NCBI GenBank assembly: GCA_000372785.1
Contig: KB889791.1
Coordinates: 1 to 64,000 of the forward strand
DNA length: 64,000 nt
Origin: a gamma proteobacterium SCGC AB-629-P17
Lineage (GTDB): Bacteria > Pseudomonadota > Gammaproteobacteria > PS1 > Pseudothioglobaceae
Direction of reading: 5' to 3'
Shown here one piece after another: positions 38,484 through 47,945 of the stretch. The translations under genes were made by a program, and so were the position numbers. Positions within the stretch are counted from its first letter, which is position 1; the number at the start of each line of letters is the position of its first letter. The notes below the pieces were generated by a model. The model did no database searches. It was not told where the DNA came from and worked only from the letters and a program-made list of their open reading frames with translations.

Positions 38484-38531
38484 TAAAAAACCCCCTCACA
38501 TAAGTGTAGCAGATTGCTTATGCGAGGGGTT
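38484..38531 (-). terminator. Rho-independent terminator/attenuator between binding protein and permeases
   Basis: On the minus strand AACCCCTCGCATAAG pairs with CTTATGTGAGGGGGTT around a 12-base loop (one mismatch, one bulge) and is followed by TTTTTT. It begins 23 bases after the binding-protein stop. Read-through would set a low permease to binding-protein ratio, as often seen for such importers. Confidence 0.85.
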
Positions 38532-38554
38532 ATTTAGTGTGCTTCTAAAGGTCT

Positions 38555-40153
38555 CTAATTTTTAGTAGCCATGTCAGCAAAGGTACGCTCATCAGGTCGA
38601 CCAACAACGCTTATGTCGCTTGTGTGAGCCCAGATGCTGTGCTGGTAGTATAGAGGTATTCCTGGTAAATCCCTAACAGCTATACGCATGGCCGCTTGAT
38701 TATATTCAAAGGCCTTTGCTTCGTCCGTTTCAACTGCCCATGCCGTCATTGCGGCATCGTAGTCTGGATCAGTATAGTTAGAGTAGTTACTACCTCCTAG
38801 GTTGAGAGCCTTATTCCTTGTTCCAAATGCATAGGAAATCATCTGTGAAGGACCTTGAGGATGACCCCAACCGTACATAAACACACCCAACTCACGAGCT
38901 GAACGACCCTTTCTAAATACAGACCAAGGCTCAGCAACTAGATTGACCTGAATGCCGATACGAGACCAGTATTGAGCAATAGCTTGACCAACTCGAGTAC
39001 CATTTTGATACTTAGCAGTTGGCATTCTGAGATCGATAGAAATACTATCAGAGTAACCCGCTTCAGCGAGTAATTGCCTTGCCTTATCAACATCGTAAGC
39101 CATATCTGGCATTGATGAATCCGCACCTACTTGATAACTCGGTGCAAACTGGCTAGCAACGGTTGCATTACCACCCATTAATTTATCTACAATTGCCTGT
39201 CTATCAATCGATAATGAAAGCGCCTGTCTAACCCTTATATCTTTTAGTGGGTTACTTCCATCGGCAGCGGTCACTCCTGGTGCAACATCACTACCTACAT
39301 CCAAAATCAAGAAAATGGTGCGCCAAGAAGGCATAGTTGAGTAACTATAGGCAGAGTTACCTTCCAAAGCCAGTAAATCTTCACCAGTAGGGTTCTCAAT
39401 CAAATCATAATCTCCAGCAAGTAGTCCAGCCATTCGTGCACCAGAATTCGCTACCGAAGTCATTTCTACGCGATCCCAGTTGCCTGGTTCACCCCAATAA
39501 TTATCGTTACGTACCAAGACGGCATCGCCGGTATTTTCGAAAGACTCGTATTTGTACTTGCCTGTACCATTTGCATACTTACCGCTCTCAAACTCAGCTT
39601 TAGTGGGGTAACGTGTTATGCCACAGTCACCAGTATTATCAAACTTAAGAGTCGGCCCCAGATCGGCATCGCCGCTGTCCAAGATAGACAAAGACTTAAG
39701 TTTTTGAATGAGTATTGGGTACAGACCTACGGTTTTGAAGGCCACGGTATAATCATCAATCGCTACCACATCAGCTACTGGGCCCATCGCACTTGTGAGC
39801 ATGTTTTTCTTGCCGTCGACTCTGTACATCATACGGCATGAACTATAAACGACATCCTCAGCAGTGAAGTCAGCCCCATTATGGAACTTGACACCTTTTC
39901 TTAGGTTGACTACGAACGTTGTATCATCTACCCACTCATAAGAAGTGCCCAACAGTTTTTCATTGGTCCGCGAAACAAGCGCCTCATAAAGATGCTCATT
40001 TAATGAAGCGGTTGCTGAGGCGCTGCTTTTATATGGATCTATCGTTTTTGGTGCGACCGAATACGCCATTCGCAATGTATCTGCATACACAGAGCCCATC
40101 ATGCTGGCGAAGAGCCCAACAAAACAGACGGTTTTAAAGTTAATATGTTTCAT
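38555..40153 (-). CDS. ABC transporter substrate-binding protein, family 5 (peptide/opine type)
   Basis: Periplasmic binding protein of 532 residues with a signal peptide (VCFVGLFASMMGSVYA, cleavage expected near residue 24). The family 5 signature is TLRMAYSVAPKTIDPYKSS...NEHLYEALV, followed by VVNLRKGVKFHNGADFTAEDVVYS and IRVRQALSLSIDRQAIV. A good ribosome binding site (AGGAG) precedes the ATG. Family 5 proteins bind di- or oligopeptides, opines, glutathione, nickel or sugars; the ligand cannot be read here. It is first in the operon with the permeases and ATPase, and follows the N-formylglutamate amidohydrolase-like gene on the same strand. Confidence 0.93.
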   Translation of the reverse strand: MKHINFKTVCFVGLFASMMGSVYADTLRMAYSVAPKTIDPYKSSASATASLNEHLYEALVSRTNEKLLGTSYEWVDDTTFVVNLRKGVKFHNGADFTAEDVVYSSCRMMYRVDGKKNMLTSAMGPVADVVAIDDYTVAFKTVGLYPILIQKLKSLSILDSGDADLGPTLKFDNTGDCGITRYPTKAEFESGKYANGTGKYKYESFENTGDAVLVRNDNYWGEPGNWDRVEMTSVANSGARMAGLLAGDYDLIENPTGEDLLALEGNSAYSYSTMPSWRTIFLILDVGSDVAPGVTAADGSNPLKDIRVRQALSLSIDRQAIVDKLMGGNATVASQFAPSYQVGADSSMPDMAYDVDKARQLLAEAGYSDSISIDLRMPTAKYQNGTRVGQAIAQYWSRIGIQVNLVAEPWSVFRKGRSARELGVFMYGWGHPQGPSQMISYAFGTRNKALNLGGSNYSNYTDPDYDAAMTAWAVETDEAKAFEYNQAAMRIAVRDLPGIPLYYQHSIWAHTSDISVVGRPDERTFADMATKN

Positions 40154-40297
40154 TATTTTTTTCTCCTTTTTTTACTTTGCTAAATTAAGAGTTGTGAAAA
40201 AACGATATTTTCGCTTGAACTCATAATAGTTATATTACCTTATTAGTACAATGTTATTAATTTAAACTCTTTGGTTATAAGTTATAGTTATAGTTTA

Positions 40298-41188
40298 TTA
40301 ACTGACCGATTGTTCTACATACTTTTTAATGTCAGTTAGGGCAGCGCTACAATCCTCTTGCATTTTTTTAAAGCGCTGGTTTCTTTCTCGGCTTTCTTCA
40401 TCCATATACAAGTCTCGCCGAATTTCCACTTGTAGAATATTTTGATTAATTTCAGGCCATCCGTAACGCAAAATTATTTCCCCACCGAGGAAACGTTCAT
40501 TGATCTTTACGTCGTATCCGAGGCTACTAAAGACGTCTGCAACGCACTCAGTATATTGTGGACTGCAGCTCTGACCATGACGATCACCAATATCTATTTC
40601 TGGTCGCTGTTTTCGTCCTCGTAGCTTGCCATCAAACTGAGTCATCGAGTGGCAATCTAGCACAAAAGCTTTGCCGTGACTTTGATATATCTGCTCGATA
40701 TAATAAGTCATTAGTTGGTGATAAGGTACAAAGCACTGAGCTAGTCGTTGCTTTAATTCATTATGGCTAAGTTTTCGTGAATAAATATCGAATACTTCCT
40801 TGGTTTTTGACCAAAACAGCGTAGTACCAGTTTTGACTCCAGATGGATGGATACGACCATACCATTCTTCTCCATTTTTTAACATATTTACATCGATATT
40901 ATGTTGATGTCGATTGACATCAACATAAGTCCTTGGAAAATTAGCATGTATGGATAGAAGGTCTAACTCAGAGCGAGCTTGATAAAGCTCATCAACATAC
41001 TTGTCGTTAGGGAAATCTAATGTTTCAAAAGGCAGTTCTGAGTTTGTGTCAAAATCGTCAGGGTAGTGTTCTCCACTATGAGGAAAGCTGAGTAGTAAAG
41101 GAATATCAGATTTGCCATTTAATGGTCTGGTGTTACCTTCAACACGAACAGTTGAAACGGGTTGTCCTTTGACTTGAATTGTCGTCAT
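40298..41188 (-). CDS. N-formylglutamate amidohydrolase (HutG/FGase) family protein
   Basis: 296-residue zinc hydrolase family member. Seen: the N-terminal LLLSFPHSGEHYPDDF (metal His), YVDVNRHQHNIDVNML, VPYHQLMTYYIEQIYQSHG, and VLDCHSM with the second metal site, then IDIGDRHGQSCSP. True HutG enzymes deformylate N-formylglutamate in histidine breakdown, but no hut genes are present. Placement next to a peptide/opine importer and divergent from a LysR regulator suggests it hydrolyses an imported N-acyl amino acid. That role is inference. Confidence 0.85.
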   Translation of the reverse strand: MTTIQVKGQPVSTVRVEGNTRPLNGKSDIPLLLSFPHSGEHYPDDFDTNSELPFETLDFPNDKYVDELYQARSELDLLSIHANFPRTYVDVNRHQHNIDVNMLKNGEEWYGRIHPSGVKTGTTLFWSKTKEVFDIYSRKLSHNELKQRLAQCFVPYHQLMTYYIEQIYQSHGKAFVLDCHSMTQFDGKLRGRKQRPEIDIGDRHGQSCSPQYTECVADVFSSLGYDVKINERFLGGEIILRYGWPEINQNILQVEIRRDLYMDEESRERNQRFKKMQEDCSAALTDIKKYVEQSVS

Positions 41189-41340
41189 GAAAATGTTCTT
41201 TAGTGTGAGATGTTTAATAGACTAACCTAGTTGATAGTCAGTCCGCAACCTTATAAAATGTAATTTACACGATATAAGATTATGTTATAGGTTCATAGGT
41301 AACATTCATTATTATGTGAAGGGAACTGAGTTACATCGAT
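41189..41340. promoter_or_regulatory. Divergent intergenic region of FGase-like gene and LysR regulator
   Basis: 152 bases between oppositely transcribed genes, the classic layout in which a LysR protein controls its divergent neighbour. A short palindrome GTAATTTAC lies at 41260-41268, and a GTTA...TAAC pair occurs near 41284-41302. Neither is long enough to call an operator with confidence. Confidence 0.3.
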
Positions 41341-42291
41341 ATGAATGAAAACCCAAAAATTAATCGTTTTAAGTATATAGAGGCTTTTTCAGAGGTAGTT
41401 GCTTGTGGTAGTGTTTCTGCTGCTGCCAAGAAACTTGGCGTTTCTCAGCCGGCAGTAAGTCAATTAATAAAGAAGCTGGAAGAGGCTGTCGGTGTTCCTT
41501 TGTTTGTACGCCGTAATGGGTTAATTTTTCCTACTGATAGAGCTGGTAGCTTAAGAGATGATGTAGAACAGTTGTTGGTGCAACTTGACAAAATTCAAAT
41601 GCAACTTAATTTTGGACGTTCCAATGAATTAACTCTCAACCCTTTGAGGTTTTCAGCAAGCCTATCGGTAGTCAATGAAATTCTACCAAGAGTCATTTCC
41701 CACATTCATAGCACAAAGCCAGACATGTTGTTTTATGTTAACTCATTGCCAATAGCAAATATGAGTCAGGCTATTCGAAGGGGCAATGTTGACTTTACTT
41801 TAAGCACAAGACAAATTGACCATGCTAATATTATCAGTAAGAAATTACTATCTGCAAGAGAGGTTTGTGTGATGCCTATAAGTCACTCATTGACAACTAA
41901 AAAAACTTTGTCTGTCGATGATATAAATAATGAAAAAATGATCATGGCTTCCAGGACTGACCCATCCTATGAGCACCACAGAGCTCTTTTATACCAGCAT
42001 AAAATTCGTTATCAAAAAGTATTAGAGTCACCTTTTTCAACTTTATCTATGGCCATGATTCCAGAATTGAATGCCTTGTCTATTAATAATGTCTTGATTG
42101 CTGAGCTAGTTTGTCAACATAATGAGCGCTTAACATGGCGCTATGTTGATGAATTTAACCATCAAACTGATTTTTATCTATCGATGCCACCATGGCTCCA
42201 TGAATCTACTACTGAAAATTTATTTTTGGTCAGTTTTAGGGAATCTTTAATGGAAATTACACAAAAGCTTGATATCGATATGACTTTTTAA
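41341..42291 (+). CDS. LysR family transcriptional regulator
   Basis: 316 residues. The N-terminal winged HTH (about 11-70) reads YIEAFSEVVACGSVSAAAKK then LGVSQPAVSQLIKKLEEAVG, standard for LysR, followed by VPLFVRRNGLIFPTD. The C-terminal substrate-binding domain (about 95-300) is of the periplasmic-binding-protein fold. It is divergent from the FGase-like gene, its most likely target. Its stop overlaps the convergent amidotransferase stop by 3 to 4 bases. Confidence 0.92.
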   Translation: MNENPKINRFKYIEAFSEVVACGSVSAAAKKLGVSQPAVSQLIKKLEEAVGVPLFVRRNGLIFPTDRAGSLRDDVEQLLVQLDKIQMQLNFGRSNELTLNPLRFSASLSVVNEILPRVISHIHSTKPDMLFYVNSLPIANMSQAIRRGNVDFTLSTRQIDHANIISKKLLSAREVCVMPISHSLTTKKTLSVDDINNEKMIMASRTDPSYEHHRALLYQHKIRYQKVLESPFSTLSMAMIPELNALSINNVLIAELVCQHNERLTWRYVDEFNHQTDFYLSMPPWLHESTTENLFLVSFRESLMEITQKLDIDMTF

Positions 42292-42998
42292 TCAGTACCA
42301 CGAAGATTAATAAAGTTAGCCATCCACTGACCTACGTATTCTCCTTGATGTTGTATATCTAAAGATTGAAGTGCTGGCTTGAATTGCTTGCCAATTCGTT
42401 CCTTTCGTCTAACAATCAAGTCTCGACAAAGCTCTGATGTGAATTCTGGATGCTGTTGGATTGCAAGTACTCTATCGTCAATATAAAAACCAGAATTATG
42501 ACAAAAATGGCTATCTAAGAACCGAATTGCCTCGAATGGCATTTTGGTAACTTGGTCTTGGTGCATTGCTAATAAGTAGATTTTTTCAGCCATTGGTAGA
42601 AGCCAAGCAGGCTGATTAATGACATTTACTGTAGTCACTCCAGCACCCCAACCACTATCAAATCTTTCAACATGACCGCCTAAGGCATGTGCAATAGCTT
42701 GATGACCATAACAGATTCCTAAAAGTGGAATATTTTTTTTATAAATCTGTCGAATAAAGTCAAATAATTTATGTTGCCAATCTAAATCTTCAAAGACAGA
42801 ATATTTTCCACCCGTGATTAAATACACATCGAATCCATTAGCATCATCAGGCAAATTATCTTCTAGGCAATGAATAGTAGTCCATTTTGCTTCAGGAAGT
42901 GAGGGCTTGAGTAAGTCTATAAAACGCTCTGGTGAAGTTTTGTGGCGTTTATTAAGGCTATCATTATCGAAACCAATGTGGAGAATACAAATATGCAT
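42288..42998 (-). CDS. Class I glutamine amidotransferase-like protein
   Basis: 236-residue stand-alone GATase1 domain. The nucleophile elbow is LLGICYGHQAIAHALGG, with Cys in GICYGHQ. The His-Glu pair of the triad is in AIQQHPEFTSEL. LITGGKYSVFEDLDW forms the oxyanion strand. Stand-alone members include GMP-synthase-like amidotransferases and gamma-glutamyl hydrolases of amine breakdown. It lies by the FGase-like and LysR genes, but a functional link is only inferred. Confidence 0.87.
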   Translation of the reverse strand: MHICILHIGFDNDSLNKRHKTSPERFIDLLKPSLPEAKWTTIHCLEDNLPDDANGFDVYLITGGKYSVFEDLDWQHKLFDFIRQIYKKNIPLLGICYGHQAIAHALGGHVERFDSGWGAGVTTVNVINQPAWLLPMAEKIYLLAMHQDQVTKMPFEAIRFLDSHFCHNSGFYIDDRVLAIQQHPEFTSELCRDLIVRRKERIGKQFKPALQSLDIQHQGEYVGQWMANFINLRGTD

Positions 42999-43145
42999 AT
43001 TTCAAGAATTAATGGCCATTATGTTTAAGTTAGCAAAAAGATTACAATGGAAAGAGGACAAATGCAATTTCATTATTCTATATTAACAGTCTATTAGATT
43101 TTGTTATATAAATTAGATTCATAAAACTTGTTAGGTTTTAGTTAA

Positions 43146-44513
43146 CTAAGTAGACATCACTACATCCTGTTGTTCGTTCTCTACACTTTTAAGTAGGCCT
43201 AAAATGTACCAGTAAAGAACCGCTCCTATAGTTATTTGGGAAAGACATACACCCCATAAAATACCTCTAATGCCAGCCAATTCAGCACCTAATAATGCAG
43301 CTGGAATTGTTATGATAAGTAAGGGAATTAAGTTAATCATGAGTGATAAGATTGGTTTATGGAGTGATAATAATAACGAACTGGTAAGTTGACTTAGGCC
43401 TATCATTGCATAACTTAAAGGCACTATTCTAAGATATGCAACAGCCAAGTCAATAACCTCCTGATCTTCAGAAAATATAGTGGCAATTATGGGAGACAAA
43501 GGCCACAATATGAGATAGATTAAAACATATACATAAATTATTAGGCGGATACTATAGAGGATGCTTTGACTTGCTCGTTGATTTAGGCCAGCACCATAAT
43601 TTTGACCAAACACAGTGGGAACGATAAGACTTAGCGACATTGCTATAATTAGCAGTGTAGACTCAATACGCATGCCAATTCCAAAAGCTGCAACTCCTGC
43701 CAACCCAAAACTAGACAAAAGCCACACTAAAAATCCCTGAGCCAAGGGATTGACCATTTGTGAGATAGCTGTTGGAATACTAATTTTCAATACTCTTGAC
43801 CAATTATTTAATATGTGACTTATACCAGGCCAGGACCAGTCAATTAATTTGAGATTGACTTGGAGCATATAGCTAACCATCAATGAAGCAATAATCCATG
43901 CAACTGCAGAAGCAACGGCGGCGCCCTGCATGCCCATATCCAGTATGAATATAAATATTGGGTCCAAAACGGCATTGATTAAGCCCGAAAGGATCATTAC
44001 TGTAGCAGGTAAACGCATATTACCAGTAGAACGAATAGCTGCATTACCAACCATAGGAATGGTCAAGAAAAATACTCCAATGTACCAAACTTGCATATAG
44101 TCAACGATATAAGGAACTGTGACCTGATTGGCACCTAAAAAGCTAAATAATGATTCTATTGTGAAGTAGCCAATGGTTATTAAAATAGCTAATAAAATTA
44201 AGCTAAGTGCAAGACTATCTGTCACAATTCGATTGGCTTGACGATTTTGTTGGGCGCCGAGTAATCGACCAACAATAGCTGACATACCTTTGCCTATTCC
44301 CATTATTACACAGGTAACAATGAAACACACTGGGATAATATATGACATCGCAGCTAATGCTTCTGTGCCTAGCAGTGAAATAAACCAACTATCTACTAAG
44401 AAAAACATCATGATGCCAAGCATGCCTATCATCATGCCCCCAGACTTTAGCCTTACTAAGACTTCAATTGGCTCAATTAAAATTGGGTTAAGGGTTTCCT
44501 TAGAATAAGACAT
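43146..44513 (-). CDS. MATE family efflux transporter
   Basis: 455-residue membrane protein with about 12 helices in two six-helix halves. Seen: WFISLLGTEALAAMSYIIP in helix 1-2 and GMSAIVGRLLGAQQNRQA, the N-half MATE signature; the C-half repeat is FGIGMRIESTLLIIAMSLS then VPTVFGQNYGAGLNQRA. These antiporters export cationic drugs or metabolites using Na+ or H+. The substrate is unknown. It has no obvious operon partner. Confidence 0.9.
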   Translation of the reverse strand: MSYSKETLNPILIEPIEVLVRLKSGGMMIGMLGIMMFFLVDSWFISLLGTEALAAMSYIIPVCFIVTCVIMGIGKGMSAIVGRLLGAQQNRQANRIVTDSLALSLILLAILITIGYFTIESLFSFLGANQVTVPYIVDYMQVWYIGVFFLTIPMVGNAAIRSTGNMRLPATVMILSGLINAVLDPIFIFILDMGMQGAAVASAVAWIIASLMVSYMLQVNLKLIDWSWPGISHILNNWSRVLKISIPTAISQMVNPLAQGFLVWLLSSFGLAGVAAFGIGMRIESTLLIIAMSLSLIVPTVFGQNYGAGLNQRASQSILYSIRLIIYVYVLIYLILWPLSPIIATIFSEDQEVIDLAVAYLRIVPLSYAMIGLSQLTSSLLLSLHKPILSLMINLIPLLIITIPAALLGAELAGIRGILWGVCLSQITIGAVLYWYILGLLKSVENEQQDVVMST

Positions 44514-44587
44514 GATATTACAGATACTGTTTCAAGCTATATAAAATTGACAAAAGCCTGGATAAAATTCGAATTAATTTTAAAAAA

Positions 44588-44968
44588 TTAAAATTCATTC
44601 ACATCAATTTCTTTTAATTCTTTTTCTCTATCAAGGTACTTGTATTCAATCTTAATAGGATTAAATTGTTTTAATTCTTCAAATATTACATCCGTATTGA
44701 AATCGCCACATGTGTATACATCTAGCTGCATCAAACCTGGATCTTCTTCATCCCAACAATGTAGAGCAATATGAGAGGTTTCAATAATAACCAAACCAGT
44801 CAAACCTCTGTTGCCTGGAATATCAAGATAAGTCGTAATTGGGCCTTGACATATTTGCATGCCAATCTTGTTCACCAATTCCGTTAACCATGTATGAGCC
44901 CATTTCTGGTCATTGGGTGTTTTACGTGTTTCGGCTCTTATAATGAGATGTTTGTGAACTACTGGCAT
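44588..44968 (-). CDS. speD: SpeD-family pyruvoyl-dependent decarboxylase (AdoMet decarboxylase homologue)
   Basis: 126 residues of the class 1b S-adenosylmethionine decarboxylase family. The self-cleavage and active-site block is IIETSHIALHCW, where Ser65 should become the pyruvoyl group and His70 assists processing. The catalytic cysteine is Cys87 in DVYTCGD. These correspond by spacing to Ser63, His68 and Cys83 of Thermotoga SpeD. AdoMet decarboxylase supplies aminopropyl groups for spermidine, but no speE or other polyamine gene is nearby. Some SpeD homologues have become ornithine or arginine decarboxylases, and the substrate here is open. An AGGAGG-like site precedes the ATG. Confidence 0.85.
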   Translation of the reverse strand: MPVVHKHLIIRAETRKTPNDQKWAHTWLTELVNKIGMQICQGPITTYLDIPGNRGLTGLVIIETSHIALHCWDEEDPGLMQLDVYTCGDFNTDVIFEELKQFNPIKIEYKYLDREKELKEIDVNEF

Positions 44969-45067
44969 TCCTACCTCCTAGTAAATAGATTGCTAGATAT
45001 TTTTGTAAAAATGCCATTATAGTTAAATTTTCTTCTGTAAATATATAAATAAAAAGAAGATTATTAA

Positions 45068-46153
45068 CTATCTGCTTCTAACAATTGCTGAACCCCAAAT
45101 CAAAATGATGCCAATTAGAGCGGCGCCTAAAAGCCAAATCGTAGGTAAGCCAACACCTGCATCATACATAACGCCTCTGTATGCCGCACCTATCGAGTCA
45201 AAAGGTATTACTTCACCAATCTCTCGTAGCCAATCTGGTGCGGCAGCAACGGGAGCCATCGAACCTCCAAGTACAGATTGGTAAAAAACTGTAGGAAGGA
45301 TAACAACCAAAGACCAAAGACCTGTCACTTCAAAGATTCCTATGAAAAGCCAAACGAGACAGAGAGAAACTATCCAGACACTTAACCAAACCCCTACAAA
45401 CTGTCCCCATTGGGAAGTTGTAAAAGCTACCACAAGTGCTAAAACGAAACTCGCCAAACCCATTGTCATGACTGGAGCCAGTGTTCGGATGTATGCGCGA
45501 TTCATGCTAGGCATTTGTCTAGTTGCAAGGAATAGTAGTATTGTCCCAACCATCGCTGCAAGCCAGCTTGTGAAAGTCATCACGAATGGAGCTGGAAGTG
45601 TTGCCGTACTTTCTGCACTATGTAGAGTTTCTACGTCTGCAGTAACCGTAAGATCAAGGCTGGGCATCTGACCCTTAGACATAGCAAGTCGAAGGTTCGC
45701 TACACCGGATGAAAGAGCCATTTGCACCATCATTGGTAATTGCGAGGCCATTTGTGTTTCAGCAACAGTCAGATGCTGAGTATTCCAGATCTCGATACTG
45801 AAGTTTTTATCACCAACCGCAAGCTTAGAAAAGTCTGCAGGGAAGACTATCACAGTCGCTACCTCACCCGCCTCAAGTGCAGAACGCGCAATCTCAGGAT
45901 TATCGAGCTCCGTGACGGTGAAAGGTAGATTTCCTGAAATTCCTTCAATCGCTATAGTGGCTAACTTCATCGGTGGAAAAGTTAACCCATCATCCTGATT
46001 GACAACACCTAGATTGAAAGCTGAGGCAGTTCTTACTGGATCTGCAGGCGCAGTCAAATTAAACAACGAAAAGATCAACATAATCATGGTGGGAACCATA
46101 ATCGCAGGTTTGAAAAGTTCACTACGACGAAACTCAGCAATAGATGACGACAT
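45068..46153 (-). CDS. ABC-2/YhgE-Pip-like membrane permease, orphan
   Basis: 361 residues: one N-terminal helix (about 16-36), a large periplasmic segment (about 40-200) and about five helices in the C-terminal half (about 200-360). The layout NLGVVNQDDG...TVIVFPADFSKLA is that of ABC-2 and YhgE/Pip proteins. Such proteins export lipids, polymers or peptides with an ATPase partner, yet no ATPase or second permease lies next to it. By eye the coding sequence is richer in G and C than neighbouring genes, which may indicate acquisition. The function is unknown. Confidence 0.7.
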   Translation of the reverse strand: MSSSIAEFRRSELFKPAIMVPTMIMLIFSLFNLTAPADPVRTASAFNLGVVNQDDGLTFPPMKLATIAIEGISGNLPFTVTELDNPEIARSALEAGEVATVIVFPADFSKLAVGDKNFSIEIWNTQHLTVAETQMASQLPMMVQMALSSGVANLRLAMSKGQMPSLDLTVTADVETLHSAESTATLPAPFVMTFTSWLAAMVGTILLFLATRQMPSMNRAYIRTLAPVMTMGLASFVLALVVAFTTSQWGQFVGVWLSVWIVSLCLVWLFIGIFEVTGLWSLVVILPTVFYQSVLGGSMAPVAAAPDWLREIGEVIPFDSIGAAYRGVMYDAGVGLPTIWLLGAALIGIILIWGSAIVRSR

Positions 46154-46261
46154 GATAATAAACCCCTATAAATGGATGAACTAAAGTTACTAACCAAACA
46201 ATACAGAATGAAACTTGTTAAGTCAAATCTAGAGCAAGATGTCTTGGAAAATGTTGACTAA

Positions 46262-47869
46262 TTAAAGTAATTTTTCATCAAGTATCATATCTGCAGCCTT
46301 TTCAGCAATCATCATCGTTGGTGCGTTGGTATTACCAGAAATAAGTTCTGGCATAATTGAAGCGTCTACAACCCTTAACCCAGAAATGCCGTGAACCTTT
46401 AGTTGATCATCCACAACACTGCTATCGTCATGTCCCATTTTGCATGTTCCAACTGGATGATAGATGCTCTGGCTGTTATTTTTTGCCGCCTCTAATAGTT
46501 GTTCATCTGAGATGTAAGATTCACCGGGTACGAATTCATCAATAATATATTTTTTTAAAGGGGAAGCTTTGGCAATTTTTCTTGCCACTTTGATAGATTC
46601 TACTGCAATTTTTTGGTCACCCTCTGTAGATAAATAGTTTGGAATAATAGTTGGAGATTGGCTTGGATCTGCGGAATTGATCCTTACTTCTCCACGACTC
46701 TCAGGACGTAGAGTACAGACTGATATTGTAAATGCAGAAAAGGGATGGACGCCATCACCAGGCTTGTCAGCGCTTAAGGGCTGCATATGGAATTGTATAT
46801 TAGGCCTAGAGCCATCCAAGGATGTATTAGTAAAGGCATAAACTTGACTAGCGCTTAAAGTTAAAGGCCCTGTCCTGAAGAACAAAAATTGTAGCCCAAT
46901 CATTGCCTTTTTCCACCAGGTATTTAATTCATCATTTAGAGTTCTTGTGGTTGTTTTGTAGACCATTCTAACTTGTAAATGGTCCTGTAGATTTTTTCCT
47001 ACTGCAGGGTTGTTATGAATCACATCAATACCCAGTTTTTGTAATAATTTTGCATCACCAATACCAGAAAGCTGTAATATTTGTGGTGATGCAATTGAGC
47101 CAGCAGATAAAATCACTTCGCAATTGGCGAAAATTTCTCTTTCTCTTTCTTTTCCTTTTTGAATATATTTAACGCCAATTACTTTCTTTCCTGAAAAAAT
47201 TAATTTGCTTATTTGAGTGTCAGTCGTAATTGTTAAGTTGTTTCTTTTCCTAATATTTTTTGTTAAAAAGGACCTGTATGAGCTTTTTCTAAAGCCTTTA
47301 TATGAAGTTTGTTGGAAATAACCAACCCCTTCTTGTTTTTCGGAATTGCAATCTGGGTTTTGAGGTATACCTATTTCTTGAGCCGCCTTAATAAAATATT
47401 CTGCTATTTTTCTTTTCAACCTTAGGTTGGAAACTTTTAACTCTCCATCTACACCGTGATATTTGCTTTTGCCATTCTCCTGGCATTCGGATTTTATGAA
47501 ATAAGGCAATATGTCATCATAACCCCATCCCTTATTGCCCAAATGTTCCCAGTTATCATAATCATGTTTGTCACCCCTGATATATAACAAACCATTTAAT
47601 GCACTTGAGCCACCTAAAACCTTACCTCTTGGCCAATCAATTCGCCTGTTGTTGACACCTTTGTCTTTCTCTAATTTGTACATCCAGTCAAACTTGGGGT
47701 TATTCATGGTTTTGAAATAGCCGACTGGTATATGGAGCCATATACTATTATCTTTGCTACCCGCTTCAATCAGCAAAACATTGTTGTTTGGGTCGGCGGA
47801 AAGCCTGTTAGCTAAGAGGCAGCCTGCAGAGCCAGCACCGACAATGATGTAGTCATAAGTTTTGTCCAT
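46262..47869 (-). CDS. GMC family FAD-dependent alcohol oxidoreductase (choline dehydrogenase-like)
   Basis: 535 residues. FAD loop YIIVGAGSAGCLLANRLS (about 6-23), GMC signature 1 PRGKVLGGSSALNGLLYIRG (about 79-98) and signature 2 around ILSAGSIASPQILQLSGIG are present. The catalytic His is in SIYHPVGTCKMG. This is the BetA/alkanol dehydrogenase branch that oxidises primary alcohols. It is divergent from the TRAP 1 operon across a shared 202-base region. Choline is the usual guess, but isethionate dehydrogenase (IseJ) belongs to the same family and is also found with TRAP importers. Confidence 0.9.
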   Translation of the reverse strand: MDKTYDYIIVGAGSAGCLLANRLSADPNNNVLLIEAGSKDNSIWLHIPVGYFKTMNNPKFDWMYKLEKDKGVNNRRIDWPRGKVLGGSSALNGLLYIRGDKHDYDNWEHLGNKGWGYDDILPYFIKSECQENGKSKYHGVDGELKVSNLRLKRKIAEYFIKAAQEIGIPQNPDCNSEKQEGVGYFQQTSYKGFRKSSYRSFLTKNIRKRNNLTITTDTQISKLIFSGKKVIGVKYIQKGKEREREIFANCEVILSAGSIASPQILQLSGIGDAKLLQKLGIDVIHNNPAVGKNLQDHLQVRMVYKTTTRTLNDELNTWWKKAMIGLQFLFFRTGPLTLSASQVYAFTNTSLDGSRPNIQFHMQPLSADKPGDGVHPFSAFTISVCTLRPESRGEVRINSADPSQSPTIIPNYLSTEGDQKIAVESIKVARKIAKASPLKKYIIDEFVPGESYISDEQLLEAAKNNSQSIYHPVGTCKMGHDDSSVVDDQLKVHGISGLRVVDASIMPELISGNTNAPTMMIAEKAADMILDEKLL

Positions 47870-47945
47870 GTATTTTGTATTCCGGTGTTTAGTCTTATAG
47901 CTGAAATTATATAGTTATTAATTTAGACTCATAATTTTTTTTCAA

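Noticed and set aside
44555-44587. AT-only inverted repeat near 44,560 as terminator
   Set aside because: The pairing is made of A-T only and does not form a GC-containing stem with T tract.
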